From NCBI RefSeq assembly GCF_013003915.1, contig NZ_JABAIV010000016.1, forward strand, positions 1-36,533: 36,533 nucleotides of DNA, read 5' to 3'. This DNA is from Telluria aromaticivorans (GTDB lineage Bacteria > Pseudomonadota > Gammaproteobacteria > Burkholderiales > Burkholderiaceae_D). The translations under genes and the position numbers were made by a program. Positions 26,530-34,074 of the stretch are shown piece by piece. How positions within the stretch are numbered: the stretch's first letter is position 1; each line of letters starts with the position of its first letter. A model generated the notes under the pieces. That model saw nothing but the letters and a program-made list of their open reading frames with translations, was not told the DNA's origin and ran no database searches.

Positions 26530-27180
26530 TTACTTGGTGCCGAAGATGCGGTCGCCCGCATCGCCGAGGCCCGGCACGATATAGGCGTCTTCGTTCAGGT
26601 GCGAGTCGAGCGAGGCGACATACACCTTCACATCCGGATGCGATTTCTGGAACACCTCGATGCCTTCCGGCGCGGCCACCAGCGCGAGGAACATGATGTG
26701 CTCGCTCGGCACGCCGCGTTTCTTCAGTACGTCGACCGCGTGCACTGCCGAGTTACCGGTGGCGACCATCGGGTCGCACAGGATGAAGGTGCGCTCGTTG
26801 GTGTCCGGCAGGCGCACCAGGTATTCGACCGGCTCATGGGTATCGGGGTCGCGGTACACGCCGATGTGGCCGACGCGCGCCGACGGCACCAGTTCCAGCA
26901 GGCCGTCGCTCATGCCGATACCGGCGCGCAGGATCGGCACGATGGCCAGCTTCTTGCCGGCGATGACAGGCGCGTCGATCGTCATCAAGGGGGTCTGCAC
27001 CTTCCGCGTGGTCAGCGGCAGGTCGCGCGTGATCTCATAGCCCATCAGCAGCGTGATCTCGCGCAGCAGCTCGCGGAAAGTGCGCGTCGAGGTGTCGTGC
27101 TCGCGCATGTGCGACAGCTTGTGCTGGATGAGCGGGTGGTTCAGGATGAACAGGTTCGGGAAACGCGGGTCTTGATTCAT
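26530..27180 (-). CDS. upp: uracil phosphoribosyltransferase
   Basis: It converts uracil and PRPP to UMP in pyrimidine salvage. The 216-residue product has the 5-phosphoribose-binding loop MVATGNSAVHAV and the N-terminal SHMREHDTSTRTFRELL; YIVPGLGDAGDRIFG closes the C-terminus as in the family. ATG 27180 is internal to a longer reading frame; the upstream part is not conserved. An Hpt gene follows 2 bp after the stop. Confidence 0.96.
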   Translation of the reverse strand: MNQDPRFPNLFILNHPLIQHKLSHMREHDTSTRTFRELLREITLLMGYEITRDLPLTTRKVQTPLMTIDAPVIAGKKLAIVPILRAGIGMSDGLLELVPSARVGHIGVYRDPDTHEPVEYLVRLPDTNERTFILCDPMVATGNSAVHAVDVLKKRGVPSEHIMFLALVAAPEGIEVFQKSHPDVKVYVASLDSHLNEDAYIVPGLGDAGDRIFGTK

Positions 27181-27222
27181 GGTCGGTATCAACGCAATAG
27201 GGGTGTGAAGCGGTAGACCGGC

Positions 27223-27251
27223 ATTATCCCAGCCGCGCGGCCATTTGTCCC
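27223..27251 (-). promoter_or_regulatory. upp promoter
   Basis: GGGACA (27246-27251), 17-bp spacer, GATAAT (27223-27228) preceded by TGG, an extended -10. The predicted start is about 35 bp before the upp ATG. Confidence 0.65.
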
Positions 27252-27286
27252 TCTTTTCTGCACATTTCGACAAGAAACATGCATTC

Positions 27287-28969
27287 TTAGCCAGCCAGCG
27301 CACGCGCCAGGATCGCGGCGCAGTCGCTCGACGCCGGCAGCCGGCCGAACGCGCCGCCCGGGGCCTCCGCGATGCGCGAAGCCACGAAGGCATCCGACAC
27401 GAAGGCCGGCGCATGGCGCAGCAGCAGCGCGCCCTGCACCGCGAGCACGATGCGCTCGGCCAGCACGCGGGCGCCGCCCTCCTCTGCTACCTGCGCCGGG
27501 AGTTCGTGGAGCAGGCGGCTTGCGTAGTCGCCGAAGCGCGCGTCCAGGCCGGCCGCGGGCATCAGCTCCCGGGCCAGCGCCTCGTGCGCCTCCGGCAGCG
27601 ATTTGCCGAGCGCGCGCAGCAGGTCGAGGCACATCACGTTGCCCGAACCTTCCCAGATCGAATTGACCGGAAGTTCGCGATAGATGCGCGCCAGCGGGCC
27701 ATCCTCGACATAGCCGTTGCCGCCCATGACTTCCATCGCCTCGGCGCCGAAAGCCGGGCCGCGCTTGCAGATCCAGTACTTGCCGGCCGCGGTCAGGATG
27801 CGTCCGAGCAGGGCCTGGACCGGGTCGTCGGGAGCATCGAAACAGCGCGCCAGGCGCAGTGCGAACGCGGTGGCGGCCTCGGATTCGAGCGCGAGGTCGG
27901 CCAGCACGTTCTGCATCAGCGGCTGTTCGGAAAGAAGCCGCCCGAAAACCCTGCGTCCGCGCGCGTGGTGCAACGCGTGGCAGAGCGCCGCGCGCATGAT
28001 GCCGGCGCTGCCCAGCACGCAGTCGAGGCGGGTGTAGCCGCCCATCTCGAGGATGGTCGGGATGCCGCGTCCCGGCGCGCCGATCATCCAGCCGGTCGCA
28101 TCCTGGAACTCGACTTCCGACGAGGCGTTGGAGCGGTTGCCCAGCTTGTCCTTCAGGCGCTGGACCCGGATCGCGTTGCGGCTGCCGTCCGGCAGGTAGC
28201 GCGGCACGAAGAAGCAGGACAGTCCCGAGCTGCCCGCGTCATCGAGTTGCGCCAGGATCAGGTGCGCATCCGATTGCGGCACCGAGAAGAACCATTTGTG
28301 GCCGACGATGCGGTGCGCACCCTCGCCCGCCGCGCCGAAGCGTCCGGCAGCCTCCGACGGCAGCATCGCCGTGGCCCGCGTCGTGTTGGCGCGCACGTCG
28401 CTGCCGCCCTGTTTCTCGGTCATCCCCATGCCAATCAGGGCGCCGCGCTTCTGCGCCACCGGCAGCGAACGCGGGTCGTATTCCCTGGACAAGACCTTGG
28501 GCAGCCATTCGGCTGCGAGGACCGGGTGGCGGCGCAGGGCCGGCACCGAGGCGAAGGTCATGGTCACCGGGCACTGGGCGCCGTTTTCGACCTGGCCGAA
28601 CAGCAGGTACTGGGCTGCGCGCGCCACCTGGGCGCCGGGCCGCGGGTCCTGCCATGGGGCCGAATGCGCGCCAGCGCCGATCAAGAGGGCCATCAGCGTG
28701 TGCCACGACGGGTGGAATTCGATCTCGTCGATCCGGCGGCCGGACCGGTCATGACTCACCAGGCGCGGCCCGGAGGCGTTGGCCAGGCGCGCGAGGTCGA
28801 GCACGTCCGCCCGGCCCAGGGTGGCGCCGAGCGCGTCCAGCTGCTCGCGGGCCCAGCCGGCGCCCTCGCGCTCGAGCGCTTCGCCCAGCGCCGGGTCGCA
28901 GCGAAACAGGTTGACGTCCGCAAAGGGAGCGGCCTGGTTGAGCACTTCATGGGTGTCGAAACCGTTCAT
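27287..28969 (-). CDS. aidB: AidB-like acyl-CoA dehydrogenase
   Basis: This is a flavoprotein of the acyl-CoA dehydrogenase family, AidB branch, linked in E. coli to the adaptive response to alkylation damage. The 560-residue product is close to AidB length (541). AidB-type markers are MGMTEKQGGSDVRANTT (about residues 181-197), HKWFFSVPQSDAHLILA, GGYTRLDCVLGSAGIMR and EVMGGNGYVEDGPLARIYRE with WEGSGNVMCLDLLRA near 436. GAGAGG lies about 8 bp before ATG 28969. It diverges from the GGDEF-EAL operon. No ada gene is in the window. Confidence 0.92.
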   Translation of the reverse strand: MNGFDTHEVLNQAAPFADVNLFRCDPALGEALEREGAGWAREQLDALGATLGRADVLDLARLANASGPRLVSHDRSGRRIDEIEFHPSWHTLMALLIGAGAHSAPWQDPRPGAQVARAAQYLLFGQVENGAQCPVTMTFASVPALRRHPVLAAEWLPKVLSREYDPRSLPVAQKRGALIGMGMTEKQGGSDVRANTTRATAMLPSEAAGRFGAAGEGAHRIVGHKWFFSVPQSDAHLILAQLDDAGSSGLSCFFVPRYLPDGSRNAIRVQRLKDKLGNRSNASSEVEFQDATGWMIGAPGRGIPTILEMGGYTRLDCVLGSAGIMRAALCHALHHARGRRVFGRLLSEQPLMQNVLADLALESEAATAFALRLARCFDAPDDPVQALLGRILTAAGKYWICKRGPAFGAEAMEVMGGNGYVEDGPLARIYRELPVNSIWEGSGNVMCLDLLRALGKSLPEAHEALARELMPAAGLDARFGDYASRLLHELPAQVAEEGGARVLAERIVLAVQGALLLRHAPAFVSDAFVASRIAEAPGGAFGRLPASSDCAAILARALAG

Positions 28970-28988
28970 TTCTCGAGCCTCTCATCGA

Positions 28989-29043
28989 ATTATGTTGCAA
29001 GCGAGCATCAACTTGGCCTCATCCTGTAAGCAATAATTTGCTT
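28989..29043 (-). promoter_or_regulatory. aidB promoter region and inverted repeat
   Basis: CATAAT on the minus strand (28989-28994) is a good -10 with a poor -35, as expected for an activated promoter. An inverted repeat AAGCAA-TAAT-TTGCTT (29028-29043) lies just upstream and could bind a regulator. Confidence 0.4.
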
Positions 29044-29115
29044 TGTTGCAAGGATCGGCGACAATGGCAGGCGCCAGTATGCTTGTCTATGCAACAACGA
29101 CGCAACAACAATGCC

Positions 29116-29148
29116 GCAAATATGGGGCAAATGTCGGGCAAATATCGG
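29116..29148. repeat. three 11-bp direct repeats
   Basis: Units GCAAATATGGG, GCAAATGTCGG and GCAAATATCGG follow each other without a gap. A period of 11 bp is about one helical turn, so a protein could bind all three on one face. They lie 224 bp before the GGDEF-EAL start and 147 bp before aidB. Confidence 0.65.
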
Positions 29149-29371
29149 CAAGTGAGCCAGCGCAAAGGGCACATCAATACCAGCGGCTGCGCCAGCGCAA
29201 GGATGGACCCGGCGTGGCGCGCCATTGTGTTATCTAGTGCCTTTTGGAATCTTTCGATGCACCAGTCACTATTGGTTTGGTAGACTTGCATGGTTTACAC
29301 ATGGCCGGACGCGCGTGCCCGCAGTGCGCGTGACGGCGATAAGCAGGCAGAACCCAGGGCAGAACCCAAGA

Positions 29372-31117
29372 ATGCACACTAGTTCCATTGCTGCTAACCA
29401 GTCAGATTCGCAAGGCCCGCGCACGCCCGCATCCAGCCTGCTCGACAGCCTGCTGGAAGCGGCCGGCGACGTGGCATTCCGCGTCACGCCCGGCGGCCAG
29501 TTGCGCGCCGCGAGCCGTCGCGCGCTGACCTTCGCCGGGGTCGAACTGGGCAGCCGTTCCCTGGTGTCGCTGGTGCATGACGTCGACCAGGCGGCACTGC
29601 GCGACGCCCTTGCGAGCGCCGGCGCCAGCGGCGAGCCCGAGATAGTCGAAGCGCGCTTCCGTTGCGGCGAGCGCGACACCTGGTTCGAGCTGCGGATCGC
29701 CCTGATCGCGAGCGGCGACGATGCGCCCCTGCTGGTGGTGGGCCGCGACATGTCGGGCCAGCACGCCACCGAAGAACGCCTGCACCACATGGCGACCCAC
29801 GACGCCCTCACCGAACTGCCGAACCGGGTGCTGCTGTCCGACCGCATCCGCATGGTCATCGCCAATGCGCGGCGCTCCGGCCAGGGCTTCTCGGTCGCCA
29901 CCATCGGCCTGGACGGCTTCAAGAAAGTCAACGATGGCCTCGGGCACGGGGTCGGCGACGAGGTGCTGCGCACCGCCGCCAGCCGCCTGCGCCGCACCCT
30001 GCGCGACAGCGACACGCTGGCGCGCGTCGGCGGCGACGAATTCGTCGCGGTCCTGCCGGGCACCGCCGGCGAGGCGCAGATCAAGCTGGTCACGGGGCGC
30101 CTGATGGCCACCTTGCAGTCGCCCTTCGAGATCGATGGCCACACGATCTACCTGGCCGGCTCGATCGGGGTCGCCACCTACCCGGAGCATGCCGAAGACG
30201 AAGTGCGGCTGGTGACGCTGGCCGACACCGCGATGTCGCGCGCCAAGGAAACCGGCAAGGCACGCGCGGTCACCTACAGCCCGAGCGACCAGGGCCCGCC
30301 GGAACACGACATTTCGCTCGAGGCCGCGATGTTCAACGCGGTGCGCGAAGGCGAGTTCCAGCTGTACTACCAGCCGATCGTCGATGCGCGCAGCCGCACC
30401 ATCGAGGGCTTCGAGACCCTGATGCGCTGGAAGCACCCGACCCTGGGCATGGTGCCGCCGGTACGCTTCATCCCGATCGCCGAGACCAATGGGCTGATCA
30501 ACCTGCTGGGCGCCTGGGCCCTGAAGGCGGCCTGCATGCAGATCCGCCAGTTCGAGGAAGTGGCCGGGCGCGAGCTGTATATCTCGGTGAACATCAGCCC
30601 GCGCCAGTTCAGGAGCGATAAATTCCTGACCGTACTGGACGATGCGCTGGCGCTGTCCGGAACCAAGGGCCGCCAGCTGGTGCTCGAGATCACCGAGGGC
30701 ACGCTGATGGTCGACCCGGTGCACGCCGAAGCGGTGCTCGGCAAGATGGCCGAGCGCGGCGCCCGCATCGCGATCGACGACTTCGGCACCGGATATTCAT
30801 CGCTCGCCTACCTGAAGCGCTTCCCGATCTCGGTGTTGAAGATCGACCGCGCCTTCGTGAAAGACCTGCCGCAAGCCGCCAAGGATGGCGCCATCTGCAG
30901 CGCGGTGCTCGACATCGCGCGGCACCTCGACCTGTTGGTGGTTGCCGAAGGCGTCGAGACCGAAGAGCAGCTGGCCTGGCTCGACAACCTGGGCTGCCAC
31001 TACGTACAGGGCTACCTGACCGGCAAGCCGATGCCGGCGCACGTGGCGATGGCCGCCCTGAAAGAGAATCTCTATACCGAATTACTGCCGGCCGACATCC
31101 GTCCGGGCAAACCATGA
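29372..31117 (+). CDS. PAS-GGDEF-EAL bifunctional c-di-GMP enzyme
   Basis: It is predicted to make and/or degrade c-di-GMP in the cytoplasm. The 581-residue product has a PAS-like sensor (about 20-125), a GGDEF domain (active site GGDEF about residue 219, with I-site RDSD five residues upstream) and an EAL domain (about 320-575) with its main metal and catalytic residues: E in FETLMRW (ETL variant), N in SVNISPRQF, LEITEGTL, DDFGTGYSSLAYL, KIDRAFV and VVAEGVET. Both domains look active. ATG 29372 begins just after non-conserved sequence; no strong ribosome site. Its TGA overlaps the ATG of the HDOD gene, so the two are an operon. Confidence 0.92.
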   Translation: MHTSSIAANQSDSQGPRTPASSLLDSLLEAAGDVAFRVTPGGQLRAASRRALTFAGVELGSRSLVSLVHDVDQAALRDALASAGASGEPEIVEARFRCGERDTWFELRIALIASGDDAPLLVVGRDMSGQHATEERLHHMATHDALTELPNRVLLSDRIRMVIANARRSGQGFSVATIGLDGFKKVNDGLGHGVGDEVLRTAASRLRRTLRDSDTLARVGGDEFVAVLPGTAGEAQIKLVTGRLMATLQSPFEIDGHTIYLAGSIGVATYPEHAEDEVRLVTLADTAMSRAKETGKARAVTYSPSDQGPPEHDISLEAAMFNAVREGEFQLYYQPIVDARSRTIEGFETLMRWKHPTLGMVPPVRFIPIAETNGLINLLGAWALKAACMQIRQFEEVAGRELYISVNISPRQFRSDKFLTVLDDALALSGTKGRQLVLEITEGTLMVDPVHAEAVLGKMAERGARIAIDDFGTGYSSLAYLKRFPISVLKIDRAFVKDLPQAAKDGAICSAVLDIARHLDLLVVAEGVETEEQLAWLDNLGCHYVQGYLTGKPMPAHVAMAALKENLYTELLPADIRPGKP

Positions 31118-32607
31118 CGACACCAGCCGCTACCCTGCGCCCGAAATTGGCCGAGGCCACCCTCTCCCTGCTGTGGGAACGCATCCGCAGGCAGGGCGAC
31201 ATGCCGGGCTTCACCAAGGCCATCAACGCGATCCTCGCTTCCATGCGCGGCGAGGACGAACGCGAGTTCTCGATGACCCAGACGGTGCTGTCGGATCCTG
31301 TCCTGACCCAGAAGGTGCTGCGGCTGGCCAACAGCGGCATGTACTCGGCCTTCGGACAGCGCATCAACACGGTCTCGAAGGCGGTGCTGGTGCTGGGCAC
31401 CGAAGCGATCGGCCACCTGGCGCTGGGCCTGAAACTGATCGAGGAACTGGCCAAGTCGACGCCCGACACCGAGATCGCCCACGTCGAGATGGAAAAAGCG
31501 GTGCTGGCCGGGATGGTGGCGCAGCAGGTGGCCGCCAGCGCCGTATCGCGCGACCCGGAGGAAGCCGTGGTCTGCTCGATCCTGCATTCGCTGGGGCGCA
31601 TGATGATCACCTTCTACATGCCGGAACGCTGGACCCGGATGCGCGAGAGCGCAGGCGTCGGCCGCGAGGATGCCGCAGCCGAGGCGCATCTCGGCCTGTC
31701 GCTGGAGGCGGTCGGGCGCGCCACCGCCGAACACTGGGGCCTGCCGCGCAACCTGATCGCCGGCATGCGCCGGGTCGAGCCGGCCGAACGCGGCGAAGAT
31801 TTCGGCCACGACGACTGGCTGGCCGCACTGGGCACCATGTCGACCCAGGCCGCCGAGGCGCTCTGGCACGACGACGACATCGGCGCTGCCCGGGTCGCGG
31901 AACTGGCCGAAAGCTTTGCGCCGATGCTGGGCGTGGAAGCGGCAAGCCTGCTCAGCGCCATCGACAAGGCGCGCGAAACCGCGGCGGCAGACCTGTCGAT
32001 CGCACCATTGGCCAAACCGCTGGAAAAGCGCGAGCAGCTGGTGGCTGCGACCCGCGCCCGCAAGGCAGGCAACAAGATCCTGATGAGCGGCGTGGCCGAC
32101 ATGCGCGACGCCGGCCTTGCCGCGACGCCGGGCCAGATGATGTCGATGGCGCTGGAGACCATGCACAAGGGCCTGTCGTTCACGCGCTCGTTTGCTTTTC
32201 TCCGGAACCGCCGCGAAGGCAGGTACGCGGCCAGGCTGGGACTGGGCGAGGGCAGCAAGGCGCTGCTGCCGAACCTGGTGTTCGATGACGCCTACGAACC
32301 TGACGTCTTCCATGCGTCGCTGGGCAGCGATCGCGTGATCTTCATCGAGAATGCGCATGACATCAAGTTCGCGGCCAAGCTGCCGGGCTGGTGGAAAGGC
32401 ACGCTGGGCGAGGCCACGTGCTTCGTCGTGATCCCGCTGTGCGCAAATGGGCAGCCGGCCGGCTTCATCTACGGCGAATGGGATGCCAGCTTCCCTTCGG
32501 TGACGCTGAGCCAGACCGAGTTTTCGCTGATGAACGACTTGCGCGGGCTGGTGGTGCGGACGGTGGAACGGCGGCACCAGCTGGAGGCGGTGGCGACGCG
32601 GGTGTGA
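31114..32607 (+). CDS. HDOD domain signalling protein with C-terminal GAF-like region
   Basis: HDOD proteins are relatives of HD-GYP that lack the phosphodiesterase residues and act as signalling scaffolds. The 497-residue product has an HDOD domain in the first ~270 residues (MTQTVLSDPVLTQKVLRLANSG, then ILHSLGRMMI) and a C-terminal region from about 330 (FLRNRREGRYAARLGLG; TCFVVIPLCANGQPAGFIYGEW) that resembles GAF. No catalytic HD-GYP motif is seen. It overlaps the GGDEF-EAL gene by 4 bp (ATGA), so c-di-GMP and HDOD output are likely linked, which is an inference. It converges on aroC. Confidence 0.85.
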   Translation: MTTPAATLRPKLAEATLSLLWERIRRQGDMPGFTKAINAILASMRGEDEREFSMTQTVLSDPVLTQKVLRLANSGMYSAFGQRINTVSKAVLVLGTEAIGHLALGLKLIEELAKSTPDTEIAHVEMEKAVLAGMVAQQVAASAVSRDPEEAVVCSILHSLGRMMITFYMPERWTRMRESAGVGREDAAAEAHLGLSLEAVGRATAEHWGLPRNLIAGMRRVEPAERGEDFGHDDWLAALGTMSTQAAEALWHDDDIGAARVAELAESFAPMLGVEAASLLSAIDKARETAAADLSIAPLAKPLEKREQLVAATRARKAGNKILMSGVADMRDAGLAATPGQMMSMALETMHKGLSFTRSFAFLRNRREGRYAARLGLGEGSKALLPNLVFDDAYEPDVFHASLGSDRVIFIENAHDIKFAAKLPGWWKGTLGEATCFVVIPLCANGQPAGFIYGEWDASFPSVTLSQTEFSLMNDLRGLVVRTVERRHQLEAVATRV

Positions 32608-32772
32608 GTTTAGCTGCAGGAGGCGCCTGAACCGCAGTGCAACCGCGACTCGTTCAGCACCCCTGCCCCCAAGACCGTCGTCGGGATGACGCTGGTTTAG
32701 GGTGGTGGGTGAACGCTTAGCTCACGACGTCGACGGCGCGAGGTCAGGTCACGCGAACCTGATCCCGGCAAA

Positions 32773-33867
32773 TCACCGCAGCTTCGGCGTCCCCACCCTC
32801 ACATCCCCACACTGCGCCCTGTGCATCAGCGCATGGTCAATCAGCACCAGGGCCAGCATCGCCTCGGCAATCGGCGTCGCCCTGATGCCCACACAGGGGT
32901 CGTGCCGGCCGAAGGTCTCGACCATCACCGGGTTGCCATCCTTGTCGATCGAGCGGCGCGGCGTGCGGATCGACGACGTCGGCTTGATCGCGATCGACAC
33001 CGTGATGTCCTGCCCGGTCGAGATCCCGCCCAGCACACCGCCGGCGTTATTGCCCACAAAGCCCTGCGGCGTCAGTTCGTCGCCATGCTCCGAGCCTTTC
33101 TGCGCCACGGACGCGAAGCCGGCCCCGATCTCGACGCCCTTGACCGCATTAATCCCCATCATCGCGTAGGCGATGTCGGCATCGAGCTTGTCGTAGATCG
33201 GCTGGCCCCAGCCGACCGGCACCCCGCGCGCCACCACGTCGATGCGCGCGCCGATCGAGTCGCCGGCGCGGCGCAGCTCGTCCATTGCCGCTTCCATGCG
33301 CGCCAACAGGTCGGCGTCAAGCGTCGCGGCAAAGAAGGGATTGGCGTGCACGTGTTCAAAAGACTGGAAGGGCACGTCGATGTCGCCCAACTGGCGCATG
33401 CAGCCGAAGAACTCGGTGCCATGCTGCTCGCGCAGCCATTTTTTCGCGACCGCCCCTGCCCCGACCACGGGCGCGGTCAGGCGCGCCGACGAACGCCCGC
33501 CCCCGCGCGGGTCGCGCACGCCGTACTTGTGCCAGTAGGTGTAGTCGGCATGGCCCGGGCGGAAGGTCTCGACGATGTTGCCGTAGTCCTTGCTGCGCTG
33601 GTCTTCGTTCTGGATCAGGAGCGCAATCGGCGTGCCGGTGGTCACGCCCTGGTAGACGCCCGACAGGATCTGGACCCGGTCCGCTTCCTGGCGCTGCGTC
33701 ACGTGGCGCGAGGTGCCCGGCTTGCGGCGGTCGAGTTCCAGCTGGATGTCGGCCTCGCCCAGGGCCATGCCGGGTGGGCAGCCGTCGATGACGCAGCCGA
33801 TGGCGGGTCCATGCGACTCGCCGAAAGTGGTGACGGAGAACAGCTTGCCAAAGGAGTTGCCGGACAT
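32773..33867 (-). CDS. aroC: chorismate synthase
   Basis: It converts EPSP to chorismate, the last step of the shikimate pathway, with reduced FMN. The 364-residue product has the three family signatures: GESHGPAIGCVIDGCPPG, RDPRGGGRSSARLTA and RHDPCVGIRATPIAEAM. ATG 33867 is favoured by the family N-terminus (MSGNSFGKLFSVTTFGES) over GTG-type 33885. The gene stands alone on its strand between the HDOD gene and the response regulator gene. The 165-bp gap 32608-32772 shows only a weak hairpin. Confidence 0.97.
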   Translation of the reverse strand: MSGNSFGKLFSVTTFGESHGPAIGCVIDGCPPGMALGEADIQLELDRRKPGTSRHVTQRQEADRVQILSGVYQGVTTGTPIALLIQNEDQRSKDYGNIVETFRPGHADYTYWHKYGVRDPRGGGRSSARLTAPVVGAGAVAKKWLREQHGTEFFGCMRQLGDIDVPFQSFEHVHANPFFAATLDADLLARMEAAMDELRRAGDSIGARIDVVARGVPVGWGQPIYDKLDADIAYAMMGINAVKGVEIGAGFASVAQKGSEHGDELTPQGFVGNNAGGVLGGISTGQDITVSIAIKPTSSIRTPRRSIDKDGNPVMVETFGRHDPCVGIRATPIAEAMLALVLIDHALMHRAQCGDVRVGTPKLR

Positions 33868-34074
33868 GGATCGCTCTGCATGCAAAATGGGGGAATTGGC
33901 ATTCTACCAGCCCGGCCGCGGGGGCGAAGGAAGGGACTACTGTGGCTTCCGCGCCAATTTAATTGCCCTATGGACATAAATTTGACGCTTAAGCCAATCT
34001 CCCGGGGTTTTATATTAGCAATTGCATATATACTGACTTACATCAAAAGCCCAGCCCCACTAGAGACGTAGCAC

